64,000 bases of DNA from BCD1 sp965230565 (GCA_965230565.1 CBDDLH010000011.1:124001-188000); one strand, 5' to 3'. Counted from the stretch's first letter, positions 17,156 to 26,699 are shown. The notes: generated by a model from the letters alone, not told the origin. Made by a program: numbers and translations.

Positions 17156-18862
17156 ATGATGAACAAGCTTAAAGATATAGATAATCGTTGGTTGTATATA
17201 GCTGCGGTGTTGATATTAATTCCGGCTTTATTCATTAATCTCGGATTGATGTCTTTCATCGATGATGAAGCCATCAGGGCGCTGGTTGCTCTGGAGATGA
17301 AGATGTCCGGTAATTATATCGTACCTACGATGCACGGGGCCTTTTATTACAGCAAGCCTCCTTTGTTTAACTGGCTGCTCATCATTTTCTACAATCTCAG
17401 CGGGGTCGTTAATGAGTGGACGACGAGGATTCCTACCACACTGGCGTTGATGGGTTACGGTTATACCATTTTTTATTATTTCAGAAAACATTTTGACACT
17501 TATACCGCAGTGGTCAATGCTTTTGTACTGATCACCTGTGGCCGGATTCTGTTTTGGGACTCAATGCTGGGGCTTATTGATATTACCTATTCGTGGGTGA
17601 CTTTTACGGCATTTATGGTCGTTTTTCATGAATATAAAAAAGGGAATTTCCTGCGCTTGTTTGTACTTTCTTACCTCTTTACCGGCATTGGTTTTATGCT
17701 GAAAGGGTTTCCTTCCATTCTTTTCCAGGGATTCACCTTACTGACCTGGTTCCTGGTAGAAAAACAATTCAAAAAACTCTTTACCTGGAAGCATGTTTTA
17801 GGAGGTCTGGTCTTTGTGGTCATTGTGGGAAGTTATTATTTCTTCTATTTCAAATACAACCAGACGGAAAGGGTTTTCGAAGGACTTGCGCAGCAATCTA
17901 CCACCAGGACTTTTATCGATCAGGGGTGGTGGAATACTTTTGAACATTTGTTCACCTTTCCATTTGAAATGGTTTATCATTTTCTGCCCTGGTCATTATT
18001 GGTCATCCATTTTTTCAGGAAAGATATCCGCTCCCAGGTTCAGGAAAATAAGTTCATTTTCTATCTGCTGATAATCTTTCTGGTCAATATCATTGTGTAT
18101 TGGACATCCCCGCAGGTTTATCCCAGATATGTTTTGATGCATGCTCCGTTATTATTTGGAGTATTTGTCTTTTTACATCAAAAGAATAAGGGGACACTAC
18201 AGTTTAAACTGGCAGAAGGTGCCTTTTTTGCCTTCATTGCCGTTTTTGCCGGTATGTCATTCCTGCCCTTTTTTATGAAGGACCTGCAGGATCAGCCGAA
18301 TTACCTGATTAAGACTGTTGTGGTAATAATTCCATTGTTTTTCTTCGCTTATTTATTTATAGTGAAAAAGGATAGCAGGTTGCTGCTTCTGGCTATTTTC
18401 CTGCTCATCGCAAGAGTTGGGTTTAATTGGTTCGTCTTACCAGAACGCAATGATGAAGACAGCGGGGCTATAGTTAAAGCTACATCCATGGAAATCGGTA
18501 ACCAATACAAAGGTAAACCGCTTTATATCTATAATAATACCAGAATGCAGCCGGCGAACTCCTTTTATTTGACCGTTGCCAAAGGGGAGATCATTCATTT
18601 TTGCCGGGATACATTACCTGAAGGGGCACCATTTATACTCGATCCCTCCAGAAACGAAGACGTTGAATATGAAAAACTCGGCGAGATCTACATGCGTCAC
18701 CTTGATCAACGGTATTTCGATGTAGGAAGATTACAAGGGAACAATGAAATAAGTGGAGCGAAGCGACATCCCGAACCTGTCTGCTGCCGCAACGCCAGGC
18801 AGGTGAGATTTTGTATCGAATGTACACAAAGTGTCGGGAGAAGAAAGGTAACGAGGGAATAA
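17156..18862 (+). CDS. GT39/ArnT-like membrane glycosyltransferase with repeat-derived tail
   Basis: Polytopic glycosyltransferase of about 568 residues, related to ArnT and protein mannosyltransferases, which move a sugar from a polyprenyl phosphate donor onto lipid A, protein or glycan in the periplasm. The first loop carries the family signature FIDDEAIRALVALEM ... SKPPLFNW with the catalytic acidic pair, followed by about ten hydrophobic segments. The start is the ATG at 17156, since the longer frame would begin with TTG at 17144. Residues from about 535 onward are encoded by an intergenic repeat (18755-18835) and look unnatural: Cys-, Arg-rich and unrelated to the family. The original stop was probably lost by repeat insertion or drift. 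Confidence 0.85.
   Translation: MMNKLKDIDNRWLYIAAVLILIPALFINLGLMSFIDDEAIRALVALEMKMSGNYIVPTMHGAFYYSKPPLFNWLLIIFYNLSGVVNEWTTRIPTTLALMGYGYTIFYYFRKHFDTYTAVVNAFVLITCGRILFWDSMLGLIDITYSWVTFTAFMVVFHEYKKGNFLRLFVLSYLFTGIGFMLKGFPSILFQGFTLLTWFLVEKQFKKLFTWKHVLGGLVFVVIVGSYYFFYFKYNQTERVFEGLAQQSTTRTFIDQGWWNTFEHLFTFPFEMVYHFLPWSLLVIHFFRKDIRSQVQENKFIFYLLIIFLVNIIVYWTSPQVYPRYVLMHAPLLFGVFVFLHQKNKGTLQFKLAEGAFFAFIAVFAGMSFLPFFMKDLQDQPNYLIKTVVVIIPLFFFAYLFIVKKDSRLLLLAIFLLIARVGFNWFVLPERNDEDSGAIVKATSMEIGNQYKGKPLYIYNNTRMQPANSFYLTVAKGEIIHFCRDTLPEGAPFILDPSRNEDVEYEKLGEIYMRHLDQRYFDVGRLQGNNEISGAKRHPEPVCCRNARQVRFCIECTQSVGRRKVTRE
18755..18835. repeat. Dispersed repeat overlapping the end of the GT39 gene
   Basis: GCGAAGCGACATCCCGAAC, then GAGATTTTGTATCGAATG, then TACACAAAGTGTCGGGA. 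The same order of elements occurs at 26773-26830 (CATCCCGAAC, GAGATTTTATCGAGTG, TACAC, GTCGGGA). Between them the copy here has a CCTGTCTGCTGCC...CCAGGCAGG hairpin. Confidence 0.65.
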
Positions 18863-18916
18863 GGTAATAATAAAAGGATAGGGTATAATGGTAGGATTGC
18901 TCTATCGCAAATAACT

Positions 18917-19076
18917 TTAACCACGGGGCTCACTGAGAAGGCACAGGGTTCACTGAGGTTAAATTGAAACAGCCAGAAACTTCTGACCATTTAAATCGAT
19001 TCTGTTCACATACCTGAATTGTATTAGTTTAGCCCTTGCGTGCTTTGCGATTTCTTTGCGTCCTGGCGGTTAAACC
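18917..19076. repeat. CACTGAG / CGCAAAG-type repeat patches
   Basis: Between the GT39 gene and thrS (459 bases with no gene) lie two patches: AACCACGGGGCTCACTGAG with a second similar unit (18917-18962), and a reverse-strand copy of the TTTAACCGC...CGCAAAG family (19032-19076). Confidence 0.55.
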
Positions 19077-19101
19077 ACTCCCACACACTCAACCCCACAC
19101 T

Positions 19102-19154
19102 TAACTGCCTACTGTGGACTGCGGACTGAAGACTTTGGACTGCGGACTGCCGAC
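19102..19154. repeat. NRACTGC heptamer array
   Basis: Seven complete 7-base units in register (TAACTGC, CTACTGT, GGACTGC, GGACTGA, AGACTTT, GGACTGC, GGACTGC) followed by CGAC. It is the reverse-strand form of the AGTCNNC family at 50507 and 53385. Confidence 0.75.
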
Positions 19155-19205
19155 AGGGAACTTTCTACTATTTTCCTCACTTATCAGTATAGGGTACGTC
19201 AAAAC

Positions 19206-19236
19206 TTGTTATCTAGGGTAAAATCACATAATTTTG
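19206..19236 (+). promoter_or_regulatory. thrS promoter
   Basis: TTG at 19206-19208, a 20-base spacer and TAATTTTG at 19229-19236. The leader would be about 80 nt and contains GGTCGATTTTGACC, a small hairpin; no T-box is visible. Confidence 0.75.
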
Positions 19237-19321
19237 CGTTTTCCTTAAAAAACGGTCGATTTTGACCATCAAAAAACAATTTTTAAAGGCCGGTTTGTAG
19301 CGGTCCAAAAATTTACAGACA

Positions 19322-21244
19322 ATGATAAACATTACTTTTCCAGACGGCAATGTGCGGCAGTACGAAAAAGGGACAACTGCTTTTGAAATAGCCAGATCCA
19401 TCAGTGAAGGATTGGCCAGAAATGTCCTGTCAGCTAAAGTTAACGGTGAGGTTTGGGATGCTACCCGCCCTTTGAATGAAGATGCGACGGTGCAATTGCT
19501 TACATGGAATGATGTTGATGGCAAAAAGACCTTTTGGCATTCATCTGCCCACCTGATGGCAGAAGCTTTGGAAGCCTTATTCCCGGGGATTAAATTCGGT
19601 GCCGGACCGGCAACAGATACCGGGTTTTATTATGATGTGGATCCGGGTGATTACAAGATTTCCCAGGAAGACTTTCCGAAGATCGAGCAAAAGATGCTTG
19701 AACTGGCGAGAGAAAAGAATACCTATTGCCGTAAACCGGTTTCCAGAGATGAGGCCATTGAATTTTTCAAGGAAAAAGGAGATGAGTATAAATTGGAGTT
19801 GATCGAAAAGCGTGGGGCTGATGAAGCCTTAACCTTGTATGAGCAGGGTGGTTTTGTCGACCTCTGCAAAGGGCCCCATATTGCTGATACGAGTAGAATA
19901 AAAGCGGTTAAGGTCATGAATGTGGCAGGTGCTTACTGGCAGGGAGATGAAAGCCGTAATCAGATGACTCGTGTTTACGGAGTGTCTTTTCCGAAACAGA
20001 AAGAATTAAAAGAATATCTGGAATTACTTGAGGAAGCCAAAAAACGTGACCACCGTAAATTGGGGGCTGAACTGGAACTCTTCATGTTCTCTGAAAAAGT
20101 AGGAAGTGGATTACCGATATGGTTGCCTAATGGTACCGCATTGCGTGAGCGTTTGATGGACTATCTCAAGGTTGAGCAGGAAAAACGTGGATACCTTCCA
20201 GTGATCACTCCTCATATTGGAAAGAAGGAATTGTATATGACTTCAGGTCATTATGAAAAATATGGAGAAGACAGTTTCCAGCCAATTCATACACCGAGAG
20301 AAGGGGAGGAATTTTTGCTGAAACCGATGAACTGTCCACACCACTGTGAGGTTTATGCGAATCGTCCACACTCTTATAAAGAATTACCATTGAGGCTTGC
20401 AGAATTTGGAACGGTTTACCGTTATGAGCAAAGTGGTGAGTTGCACGGCCTGTCCAGGGTTCGTGGTTTTACTCAGGATGATGCGCATATCTTCTGCACT
20501 CCGGATCAGTTGAAAGATGAGTTTCTGAATGTACTCGACCTTACGGTTGGTGTGTTCCGCAAAATGGGATTTGATGATTTTACTGCGCAAATCTCATTGC
20601 GTGACCCGGAAACTCCTGAAAAATATATCGGTTCTACAGAAAACTGGGAAAAGGCCGAAACTGCGATTATTGAAGCTACCAAGGAGGTAGAACTCAAGAC
20701 CGTTACCGAATATGGAGAAGCTGCATTTTACGGTCCTAAACTCGACTTTATGATCAAGGATGCCCTTGGGCGTTCATGGCAGTTGGGTACTATCCAGGTG
20801 GATTACAACCTGCCGGATCGTTTTGAGTTGGAGTATGTTGGTTCTGACAACCAGGCACACCGTCCGGTGATGATCCACCGTGCGCCATTTGGTTCTATGG
20901 AGCGTTTTATCAGTATCCTGATTGAGCATACAGCCGGTAAATTCCCATTGTGGCTGGCACCGGAACAATTTGCCATTTTGCCAATCAGTGATAAGTGGGA
21001 AGCATATGCTGAAGAAGTCAAGACTCAGTTGGCTGTACATGATATTCGCGGATTCATTGACAACAGAACGGAATCCATTGGTCGTAAGATCAGAGATACA
21101 GAATTGAAAAAAGTACCTTTTATGCTGATCGTTGGTGAGAAAGAGGCGGAAAAACAATCGGTTGGTGTACGACGTCAGGGAGAAGGTGATCTGGGAGCCA
21201 TGAGCATCCCTGAATTTATTGAGTTTTTCAAGGGTCAACTCTAA
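19322..21244 (+). CDS. thrS: Threonyl-tRNA synthetase
   Basis: Charges tRNA-Thr. The 640-residue protein has the full bacterial layout: TGS domain (1-60), editing domain with HSSAHLMAEAL (about 71-81) and CKGPHI, class II catalytic core with motif 2 in FGTVYRYEQSGELHGLSRVRGFTQDD and zinc ligands including Cys in MNCPHHCEVY, and a C-terminal anticodon-binding domain (about 535-640). It is preceded by a complete promoter and followed after two bases by an FkbM methyltransferase, so the two are probably co-transcribed. Identification is certain. Confidence 0.98.
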   Translation: MINITFPDGNVRQYEKGTTAFEIARSISEGLARNVLSAKVNGEVWDATRPLNEDATVQLLTWNDVDGKKTFWHSSAHLMAEALEALFPGIKFGAGPATDTGFYYDVDPGDYKISQEDFPKIEQKMLELAREKNTYCRKPVSRDEAIEFFKEKGDEYKLELIEKRGADEALTLYEQGGFVDLCKGPHIADTSRIKAVKVMNVAGAYWQGDESRNQMTRVYGVSFPKQKELKEYLELLEEAKKRDHRKLGAELELFMFSEKVGSGLPIWLPNGTALRERLMDYLKVEQEKRGYLPVITPHIGKKELYMTSGHYEKYGEDSFQPIHTPREGEEFLLKPMNCPHHCEVYANRPHSYKELPLRLAEFGTVYRYEQSGELHGLSRVRGFTQDDAHIFCTPDQLKDEFLNVLDLTVGVFRKMGFDDFTAQISLRDPETPEKYIGSTENWEKAETAIIEATKEVELKTVTEYGEAAFYGPKLDFMIKDALGRSWQLGTIQVDYNLPDRFELEYVGSDNQAHRPVMIHRAPFGSMERFISILIEHTAGKFPLWLAPEQFAILPISDKWEAYAEEVKTQLAVHDIRGFIDNRTESIGRKIRDTELKKVPFMLIVGEKEAEKQSVGVRRQGEGDLGAMSIPEFIEFFKGQL

Positions 21245-21246
21245 TT

Positions 21247-22161
21247 ATGCATTTGGAAGAGCTTCTGAAGGAGCTTGAAGCTGTGGAAGCGAAAGCCCGG
21301 GGTCTGAGATGGAGACGCCTGGCTTTTGCACCAGCTCGTTACGCCTTCGCTTTATTCTTCCGATTTGTCGTTTATCCTATCAATAAAAAAGGAGTTGTGA
21401 GGAAATGCCTCACATTTTTTGGCAGTAAAATGGAGATCGTTTTACCTGCAGATCTCGACGTATTCCTGTTAAAAGCCAAAACCCCTGATTCAGAAATCCG
21501 GTTGACCCGTTACCTCATTCAAAACCTTAAATCGGGCGATGTTTTCGTGGATGCAGGCGCACATCTTGGTTTTTATTCCTTACTTGCTTCGAAACTTATT
21601 GGATCCACTGGAAAGGTTTACAGCATTGAAGCCTCTAAAGCGGTTTTTGGAGTGCTAAAACGCAATACGCAGCCTAGCAGGAACATCAAAGTTTACAACC
21701 TTGCGGTCGGTTTGAAAGAGGATATTCTTGAGTTTCATGAGTACCCGATTTTATATTCAGAGCACAATACCATCCGCCCTGACCGGTTTAATCAGTCCGA
21801 CTGGATTAGGAAAAACCCTCCCCTAAAAGTGAAGGTCGAGGCCAACAGGCTTGATGCCATGCTGGAAGACTGGATGATTCATCCCGATTTTATCAAAATT
21901 GATATTGAAGGAGCTCAGTATGATGCTATCGCCGGGTTGAAGAGTTGCCTGGAGTTTTGTAAACCAGAAGTCGCCATGGTCTACCAGGCCCGGGGTCGAA
22001 GTAATCATGCACATAATAAGGCGCTTATTATAGCCAAAAATTATGGGTATCTCCCGCATTTGATAGAGCAGGACGGGTCGTTGACCCTTGCCGAGAACGT
22101 GGATACCGAATTATTGGAACGGGGGCTGGATACGGATTTTATTGTGTTGAAACGAGTTTGA
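21247..22161 (+). CDS. FkbM family methyltransferase
   Basis: SAM-dependent methyltransferase of 304 residues. The SAM-binding motif FVDAGAHLGFYSLLASK lies near residue 98, and the FkbM-family acidic motif KIDIEGAQYDAIAGL near 218. FkbM enzymes methylate hydroxyls of small molecules or sugars; many Bacteroidota copies act on surface glycans. The first 60 residues are basic and partly hydrophobic (FALFFRFVVYP) and may touch the membrane. The gene begins two bases after the thrS stop, suggesting a joint transcript, but a functional link is unlikely. The substrate is unknown. Confidence 0.88.
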   Translation: MHLEELLKELEAVEAKARGLRWRRLAFAPARYAFALFFRFVVYPINKKGVVRKCLTFFGSKMEIVLPADLDVFLLKAKTPDSEIRLTRYLIQNLKSGDVFVDAGAHLGFYSLLASKLIGSTGKVYSIEASKAVFGVLKRNTQPSRNIKVYNLAVGLKEDILEFHEYPILYSEHNTIRPDRFNQSDWIRKNPPLKVKVEANRLDAMLEDWMIHPDFIKIDIEGAQYDAIAGLKSCLEFCKPEVAMVYQARGRSNHAHNKALIIAKNYGYLPHLIEQDGSLTLAENVDTELLERGLDTDFIVLKRV

Positions 22162-22164
22162 GGT

Positions 22165-22314
22165 CTAGTTTTTCATCCCAATCAATAATTTATAAGGCGT
22201 CTTTGAACTATGATCCGAATCGGGGTCTTTAAAAGTATAGGTGAAGTCAGCCTCTTTTTTAAAATCTGCCATATTTTCGGGGATAGCATTTTTCAATATC
22301 GATACCTTTTTGCT
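22165..22314 (-). other. In-frame extension after the VOC stop codon
   Basis: Beyond the TAG that ends the VOC gene (22315-22317), the same minus-strand frame stays open for 49 codons to a second TAG at 22165-22167. The translation includes DFTYTFKDPDSDHSSKTPY and looks protein-like and hydrophilic. It contains an internal ATG, so it could be a remnant of a neighbouring gene or of a longer VOC protein. Confidence 0.4.
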
Positions 22315-22713
22315 CTACACAAGGTTCGTCGGTTCGATCAGATCCCAGAGGTTGCCATAGAGGTCTTCAAAAACAGCCACTTTCCCATAAGGTTCTACTA
22401 CCGGACCTCGTACGATTTTGATGTCATGGTTCTGGAGGTTTTTAAAATCCCTGTCAAAATCATCTGTATGCAGGAACAGGAAAACCCTTCCGCCGCTTTG
22501 ATTGCCAATGGCCGTTTTTTGACGTTCGGTTCCCGCTCGAGCCAGCAACAGACAGCACTGTTGATCACCGCGGGGCTTCACCCGAACCCACCTCTTTGTT
22601 GGGGTCAGCCGGGTATCTTCGACCAGTTCAAAATTTAGTTTGCGGACATAAAAATCAATGGCCTCATCATAATCCTTGACTACCAGGGCAATATTGGCTA
22701 TTCTTTGTTGCAT
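22315..22713 (-). CDS. VOC superfamily (glyoxalase/bleomycin-resistance fold) protein
   Basis: Small metalloenzyme or binding protein of 132 residues with two beta-alpha-beta-beta-beta modules. The first runs from RIANIALVVKDYDEAIDFYV, the second contains VEPYGKVAVFEDLYGNLWDLIEP. This length is normal for single-domain VOC proteins, so the TAG stop probably marks the true end despite the open frame after it. The superfamily covers glyoxalases, dioxygenases and antibiotic-binding proteins, and the motif set does not discriminate between them. It lies between two longer genes and has no operon partner. Confidence 0.88.
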   Translation of the reverse strand: MQQRIANIALVVKDYDEAIDFYVRKLNFELVEDTRLTPTKRWVRVKPRGDQQCCLLLARAGTERQKTAIGNQSGGRVFLFLHTDDFDRDFKNLQNHDIKIVRGPVVEPYGKVAVFEDLYGNLWDLIEPTNLV

Positions 22714-22747
22714 CTTAAAGTTGGTTTATCTGCAAAAATACTCCTTA

Positions 22748-24457
22748 TCAATCATAAAATCTCCAGGATGATTGAAAGTCTTTACCTACCGGCTGATCTA
22801 TCAATAATACGCGGACCATTTCCACAGGCATATTGTTTTCCCGTAAAACCGCATCATGGAATTCTTTGTAGGTCATTTTGCCACTATCGACCAACTCCTC
22901 CTTCATAGCTCTGAATTGCAAGCCGCCCACCATGTAAGCGATCTGATATAATGGACCGTAATTTCCTGTGAAGGACCGGCGAACTTCTCCTTCCGCATTG
23001 GCCCTTTCATGACCTACCCTGTCCACCAGGAAATCAATACATTGTTGCGGTGTCCATTCTCCCAGGTGATAATTGATGGAAAATATGATCCTGGCACAGC
23101 GGTGCATACGCCAGAATAACATACCGATTCTGTCTTCAGGTGATCTGGGAAAGTCCATATCCCAGAGCATTAATTCCCAGTACAATGCCCAGCCTTCCGT
23201 CCAGAAAGGAGTATAGAAAAAGCGGTATTCATGGTGCCGGTCGTTCATGAACCCCTGCAGGTGATGTCCCGCGATCAATTCATGATGGACTGTCGCTCTG
23301 GAAAAATGTGGGTTATTCCCCCGCATGGACATCATTTTTTGTTCGTGAGTCATTTCATCTGTGGGGTAGGAGATCTGGAGTACTTCCCCTCCGAGGAAAA
23401 AAGGACTGATCAATTGCCTTTCCGGTGAGATCATCCTCATGCGCCAGGTTTCCTCGGCTATTGGAGGGATGGTCAGCAGGTCATGTTTTTTGAGAAAGTC
23501 GACGGATTGATTATAAAGTTCAAGCATGGCTTCCGGTTGATGCCCAGGTTCCACAAAGGCCATTTTTACTTTTTCCTGAGCTTTTTTCCAATCATCTCCA
23601 AAACCCATTTCCCGGGAAGCTTTCAATAATTCCGCATCACACCAGGCAAATTCTTTATTGGCAATGTCTACCAGTTCTTCCGGAGAATAAGGAATCATTT
23701 GATATTGAAGCTGACGGATAAGTTCCGCTTTGCCAATGGGGTTGCCAATGATTCCACTTCCATCGTCTTTGGGTAAGGTCAAAGTATCGACACAGGTGCT
23801 TATGAGTTTGGAATAGTCATTTAATACGCTGTCAAGTTCTTCAAACGGTTTTGTTGTCCACCAGGTGAATTGCGGATCATAATCCTTGTAAAATGAAAAT
23901 ACACTTTTCAGCGCTTTCCGGTGTCCTTTAATAGCCCCTTTGGCTCGCCTGGTCAGATCTCTGGTGAAGACGGGATTTTCTGAATCAATGGCTTTTGATT
24001 TCTCCTGAATGGTGTACATGACTGCATTCAATTGCCCGGCAACAGCTTGCCCGTCCAGATGTTTGCCCCTTCTTCTTTGCTTTTCAAGCTGATAAATGGC
24101 ATCGCTATAGTTTAACCATTTCAGGACAGCTTCAAATTCTGTTTTTTCAACGGATAGTTGGTGCAGCCGTTCATTCAGATGTCTTTTAAAAAGCAGGTAA
24201 TCCACTTTTCCGCCGGTTGAGAGCTTGTCAAAAGGCATTGCTTCCAGGCGGGATGAATAGTCCTGATAAAATTGCTCAAATCTTTCCCGGCGTTCAGGAG
24301 AATTTTCAATGAAGTAATATCTGGACAGACTTCCGTAGTCCGCCCGATAGCTTATGGCCAGATCATAAAGTTCCGTGACTCCCGGGGTTGGAACCGTTTG
24401 GCCAAAGGATAGTTGTACGGTAGAAAGGAAAACCAAAAAAAGGAAATACTTCTTCAT
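22748..24457 (-). CDS. DUF885 family secreted metallopeptidase-like protein
   Basis: A 569-residue protein with a signal peptide (MKKYFLFLVFLSTVQLSFGQ) and the DUF885 core. The zinc-peptidase-like motif HHELIAGHHLQGF lies near residue 395, followed by WTEGWALYWELML, where the glutamate would be the third ligand. DUF885 proteins are thought to be periplasmic peptidases related to carboxypeptidase Taq-like enzymes, but few have been tested. The start at 24457 is chosen for the signal peptide; the in-frame ATG at 24481 would add eight residues before it. The upstream aminotransferase stop is only 29 bases away, so the two likely form an operon. Confidence 0.85.
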   Translation of the reverse strand: MKKYFLFLVFLSTVQLSFGQTVPTPGVTELYDLAISYRADYGSLSRYYFIENSPERRERFEQFYQDYSSRLEAMPFDKLSTGGKVDYLLFKRHLNERLHQLSVEKTEFEAVLKWLNYSDAIYQLEKQRRRGKHLDGQAVAGQLNAVMYTIQEKSKAIDSENPVFTRDLTRRAKGAIKGHRKALKSVFSFYKDYDPQFTWWTTKPFEELDSVLNDYSKLISTCVDTLTLPKDDGSGIIGNPIGKAELIRQLQYQMIPYSPEELVDIANKEFAWCDAELLKASREMGFGDDWKKAQEKVKMAFVEPGHQPEAMLELYNQSVDFLKKHDLLTIPPIAEETWRMRMISPERQLISPFFLGGEVLQISYPTDEMTHEQKMMSMRGNNPHFSRATVHHELIAGHHLQGFMNDRHHEYRFFYTPFWTEGWALYWELMLWDMDFPRSPEDRIGMLFWRMHRCARIIFSINYHLGEWTPQQCIDFLVDRVGHERANAEGEVRRSFTGNYGPLYQIAYMVGGLQFRAMKEELVDSGKMTYKEFHDAVLRENNMPVEMVRVLLIDQPVGKDFQSSWRFYD

Positions 24458-24486
24458 AAACAATTGATTTAGTGAAATCAAAAAGG

Positions 24487-25686
24487 TTATTGTCTTTTAG
24501 TAACAGCCACGTCGATTCCTTCAAGGATCACCCTGCACGCTTCTCTTATCTGATCGGAGTTGATGATCAGTGGAGGAGCAATTCGCAGTGAACTGTCGTT
24601 GAAAAGGAACCAGTCGATCATTAGGCCATTGTCCAAACAGTGGGCAATCGTAGCTTGCAGAAAATCAAAGTCGCTGAGCTGCAGAGCTATCATAAGGCCG
24701 GCGTTTCGAACCTCCCTGATCTCGGGATGGATTAGCAATGATTTAAAAAGATTCGCTTTGGCGGTTACTTCCTCAATAAGGTTGCTTTCCAATAAATGTT
24801 TTAAAGTGGCAAGTGCAGCTGCGCAACTCACGGGGTGTCCTCCAAAGGTAGTAATGTGGCCCAATACAGGATCCATGGAAAGTTGTTTCATCATTTTTTC
24901 AGAGGCGATGAAGGCTCCAACAGGCATGCCCCCTCCCATTCCTTTGCCAAGTAAAACTACATCTGGATTTACATCGTATTGTTCAAAAGCAAAAAGGCTT
25001 CCTGTTCGGCCATATCCCGTCTGGGTTTCGTCTAAGATCAGGGCGGTACCGGTTTCGTCACAGCGTTGTCGCAATTGCTTGAGGTAGTCGTTTTTTGGTG
25101 GAATTACGCCTGATTCTGTTTGAATAGTCTCTACAATAACTCCGGCAGTTTTTTCCGTAATCTTTTCCAGGTCTTCACCATCATTATAGGAAATGTGGCT
25201 GATGCCGGGAACCAGGGGGTAATAGGTTTGAGTGAAGTCTGTTGGCCACATCAGGCTGGCTGAGCCGTGAGAACTTCCATGGTAGGCATATTTTGCAGAG
25301 ATGATCTCTATTCTTCCAGTGACTTTTTTGGCCAGTTTCATGGCTGCTTCCACGGCTTCCCCACCAGAGTTGACAAAGTAAACGCTGTTGAGGTTTTCAG
25401 GAAGGTGGTCACAAAGCAGCTTGGCTAAATGTACCTGTGGTGCCTGGATATGTTCGCCGTACACCATGGTGTGCAGGTATTTTTCAGCCTGATTTTTAAT
25501 GGCTTCGACCACTTTAGGGTGACAATGCCCAAGGTTATTGACACCCATTCCCGAAATGAGATCCATCCACCGTTTCCCCGATGGAGAATAAAGGTAAATT
25601 CCTTCACTGCGTTCGATTTCAAGCATAAGCGAAAAGGGGCTAGTTGGCGCAATATGTTGAAGGAATAATTGTCGTAATGATGCCAT
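24487..25686 (-). CDS. Class III aminotransferase (ornithine/acetylornithine-like)
   Basis: PLP-dependent aminotransferase of 399 residues. Signatures: NSGGEAVEAAMKLAKK (phosphate binding), LDETQTGYGRTG (the Asp that holds the PLP nitrogen) and VVLLGKGMGGGMPVG with the PLP lysine near residue 247. Class III enzymes transfer omega-amino groups of ornithine, 4-aminobutyrate, lysine or beta-alanine. No arginine-synthesis gene is nearby, and the closest gene downstream is a DUF885 peptidase, so the substrate stays open. It is the first gene of a probable two-gene minus-strand operon. Confidence 0.9.
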   Translation of the reverse strand: MASLRQLFLQHIAPTSPFSLMLEIERSEGIYLYSPSGKRWMDLISGMGVNNLGHCHPKVVEAIKNQAEKYLHTMVYGEHIQAPQVHLAKLLCDHLPENLNSVYFVNSGGEAVEAAMKLAKKVTGRIEIISAKYAYHGSSHGSASLMWPTDFTQTYYPLVPGISHISYNDGEDLEKITEKTAGVIVETIQTESGVIPPKNDYLKQLRQRCDETGTALILDETQTGYGRTGSLFAFEQYDVNPDVVLLGKGMGGGMPVGAFIASEKMMKQLSMDPVLGHITTFGGHPVSCAAALATLKHLLESNLIEEVTAKANLFKSLLIHPEIREVRNAGLMIALQLSDFDFLQATIAHCLDNGLMIDWFLFNDSSLRIAPPLIINSDQIREACRVILEGIDVAVTKRQ

Positions 25687-25955
25687 ATTGCTAAGGTAAT
25701 AAATTTTTATCAGGGCAAAATATATCCATTTTCCTTAACTTGCGTATACAATGTTTGGTCGGTATGACCGTTGGGTTTTGCTAATGAAATCTTAAAATAT
25801 TTAATTTTTCTTCCTTTTGAACATCCTTTTTCCATAGGAATTCGTTATGGATGTGAGACAGAAGAAATTATGTTTTTTGTTCGATAAGGCAAAACATATT
25901 TCGATTGCAGATGTGAGGTGATGGTGCTATAGATTTTTAAAGAGTGAGTTAAATA

Positions 25956-26666
25956 GTGAAACAAGCGACCCTTACTTTCTTAATTGCCCTACTGCTGATT
26001 GGATGCAATAGGGAAACCGTTAAAATGGATGACTTTGACATCCATGGAATTGATGTGTCCCACTATCAGGGGCGTATCGATTGGCATACGGTGAGTGAAC
26101 AAGGCGTCGATTTTGTTTTTGTTAAAGCCACTGAAGGTGGAGATTACCAGGATTCTATTTTCTGTGATAACTGGGATCTCATGCGTCTGCATGATATTAA
26201 AAGAGGGGCCTATCATTTTTTCCGGCCCAATACATCTGTAAATTTACAAATTGCCAATTTTGTTGATAATGTAAAGCTCCAGGCCGGAGATCTTCCTCCT
26301 GTACTGGACGTTGAAACCTATGACGGCGCTTCAAAATTGGAAATCATCAGTGGTATGCGACAATGGTTGTATGCAATTGAGATCCACTACAATGTAAAGC
26401 CCATTATCTATACTAATCTCAAATTTTTCAATAAAAATCTTGCCGGACAGTTTCGGGATTATCCGCTGTGGATAGCCCGGTACAATTCGCGCGAACCCAG
26501 ACTGGCTGATAGTCGGGACTGGGACTTCTGGCAATATGGTAATAAGGGTACTATTGTAGGTATTGAAGGGTATGTAGATTTCAATGTTTTTCAGGGGGAT
26601 CGGCATAAGCTTGATTCCATGTGTTACGAACCTGCTGAGGTGATTAGTGAGAGGTTGGGGGATTAG
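25956..26666 (+). CDS. GH25 lysozyme-like lipoprotein
   Basis: Muramidase of glycoside hydrolase family 25, cutting between N-acetylmuramic acid and N-acetylglucosamine. The 236-residue precursor starts with GTG at 25956 and has a lipoprotein signal (ALLLIGC, lipid Cys17). The family fold is clear: HGIDVSHYQGRIDW near residue 30, FVFVKATEGGDY, YHFFRPN, and the catalytic acid pair in LDVETYDG near 115; WIARYN and WDFWQYGN complete the barrel. Membrane-anchored GH25 enzymes are common in Bacteroidota and act on the cell's own wall or on other bacteria. It is a single gene. Confidence 0.92.
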   Translation: MKQATLTFLIALLLIGCNRETVKMDDFDIHGIDVSHYQGRIDWHTVSEQGVDFVFVKATEGGDYQDSIFCDNWDLMRLHDIKRGAYHFFRPNTSVNLQIANFVDNVKLQAGDLPPVLDVETYDGASKLEIISGMRQWLYAIEIHYNVKPIIYTNLKFFNKNLAGQFRDYPLWIARYNSREPRLADSRDWDFWQYGNKGTIVGIEGYVDFNVFQGDRHKLDSMCYEPAEVISERLGD

Positions 26667-26699
26667 TTTTCTTTCTTCAGGATTAAATTTTAGAGTTAT

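Noticed and set aside
22210..22638. Plus-strand frame of 142 codons
   Set aside because: It is antisense to the VOC gene, which has clear family motifs.
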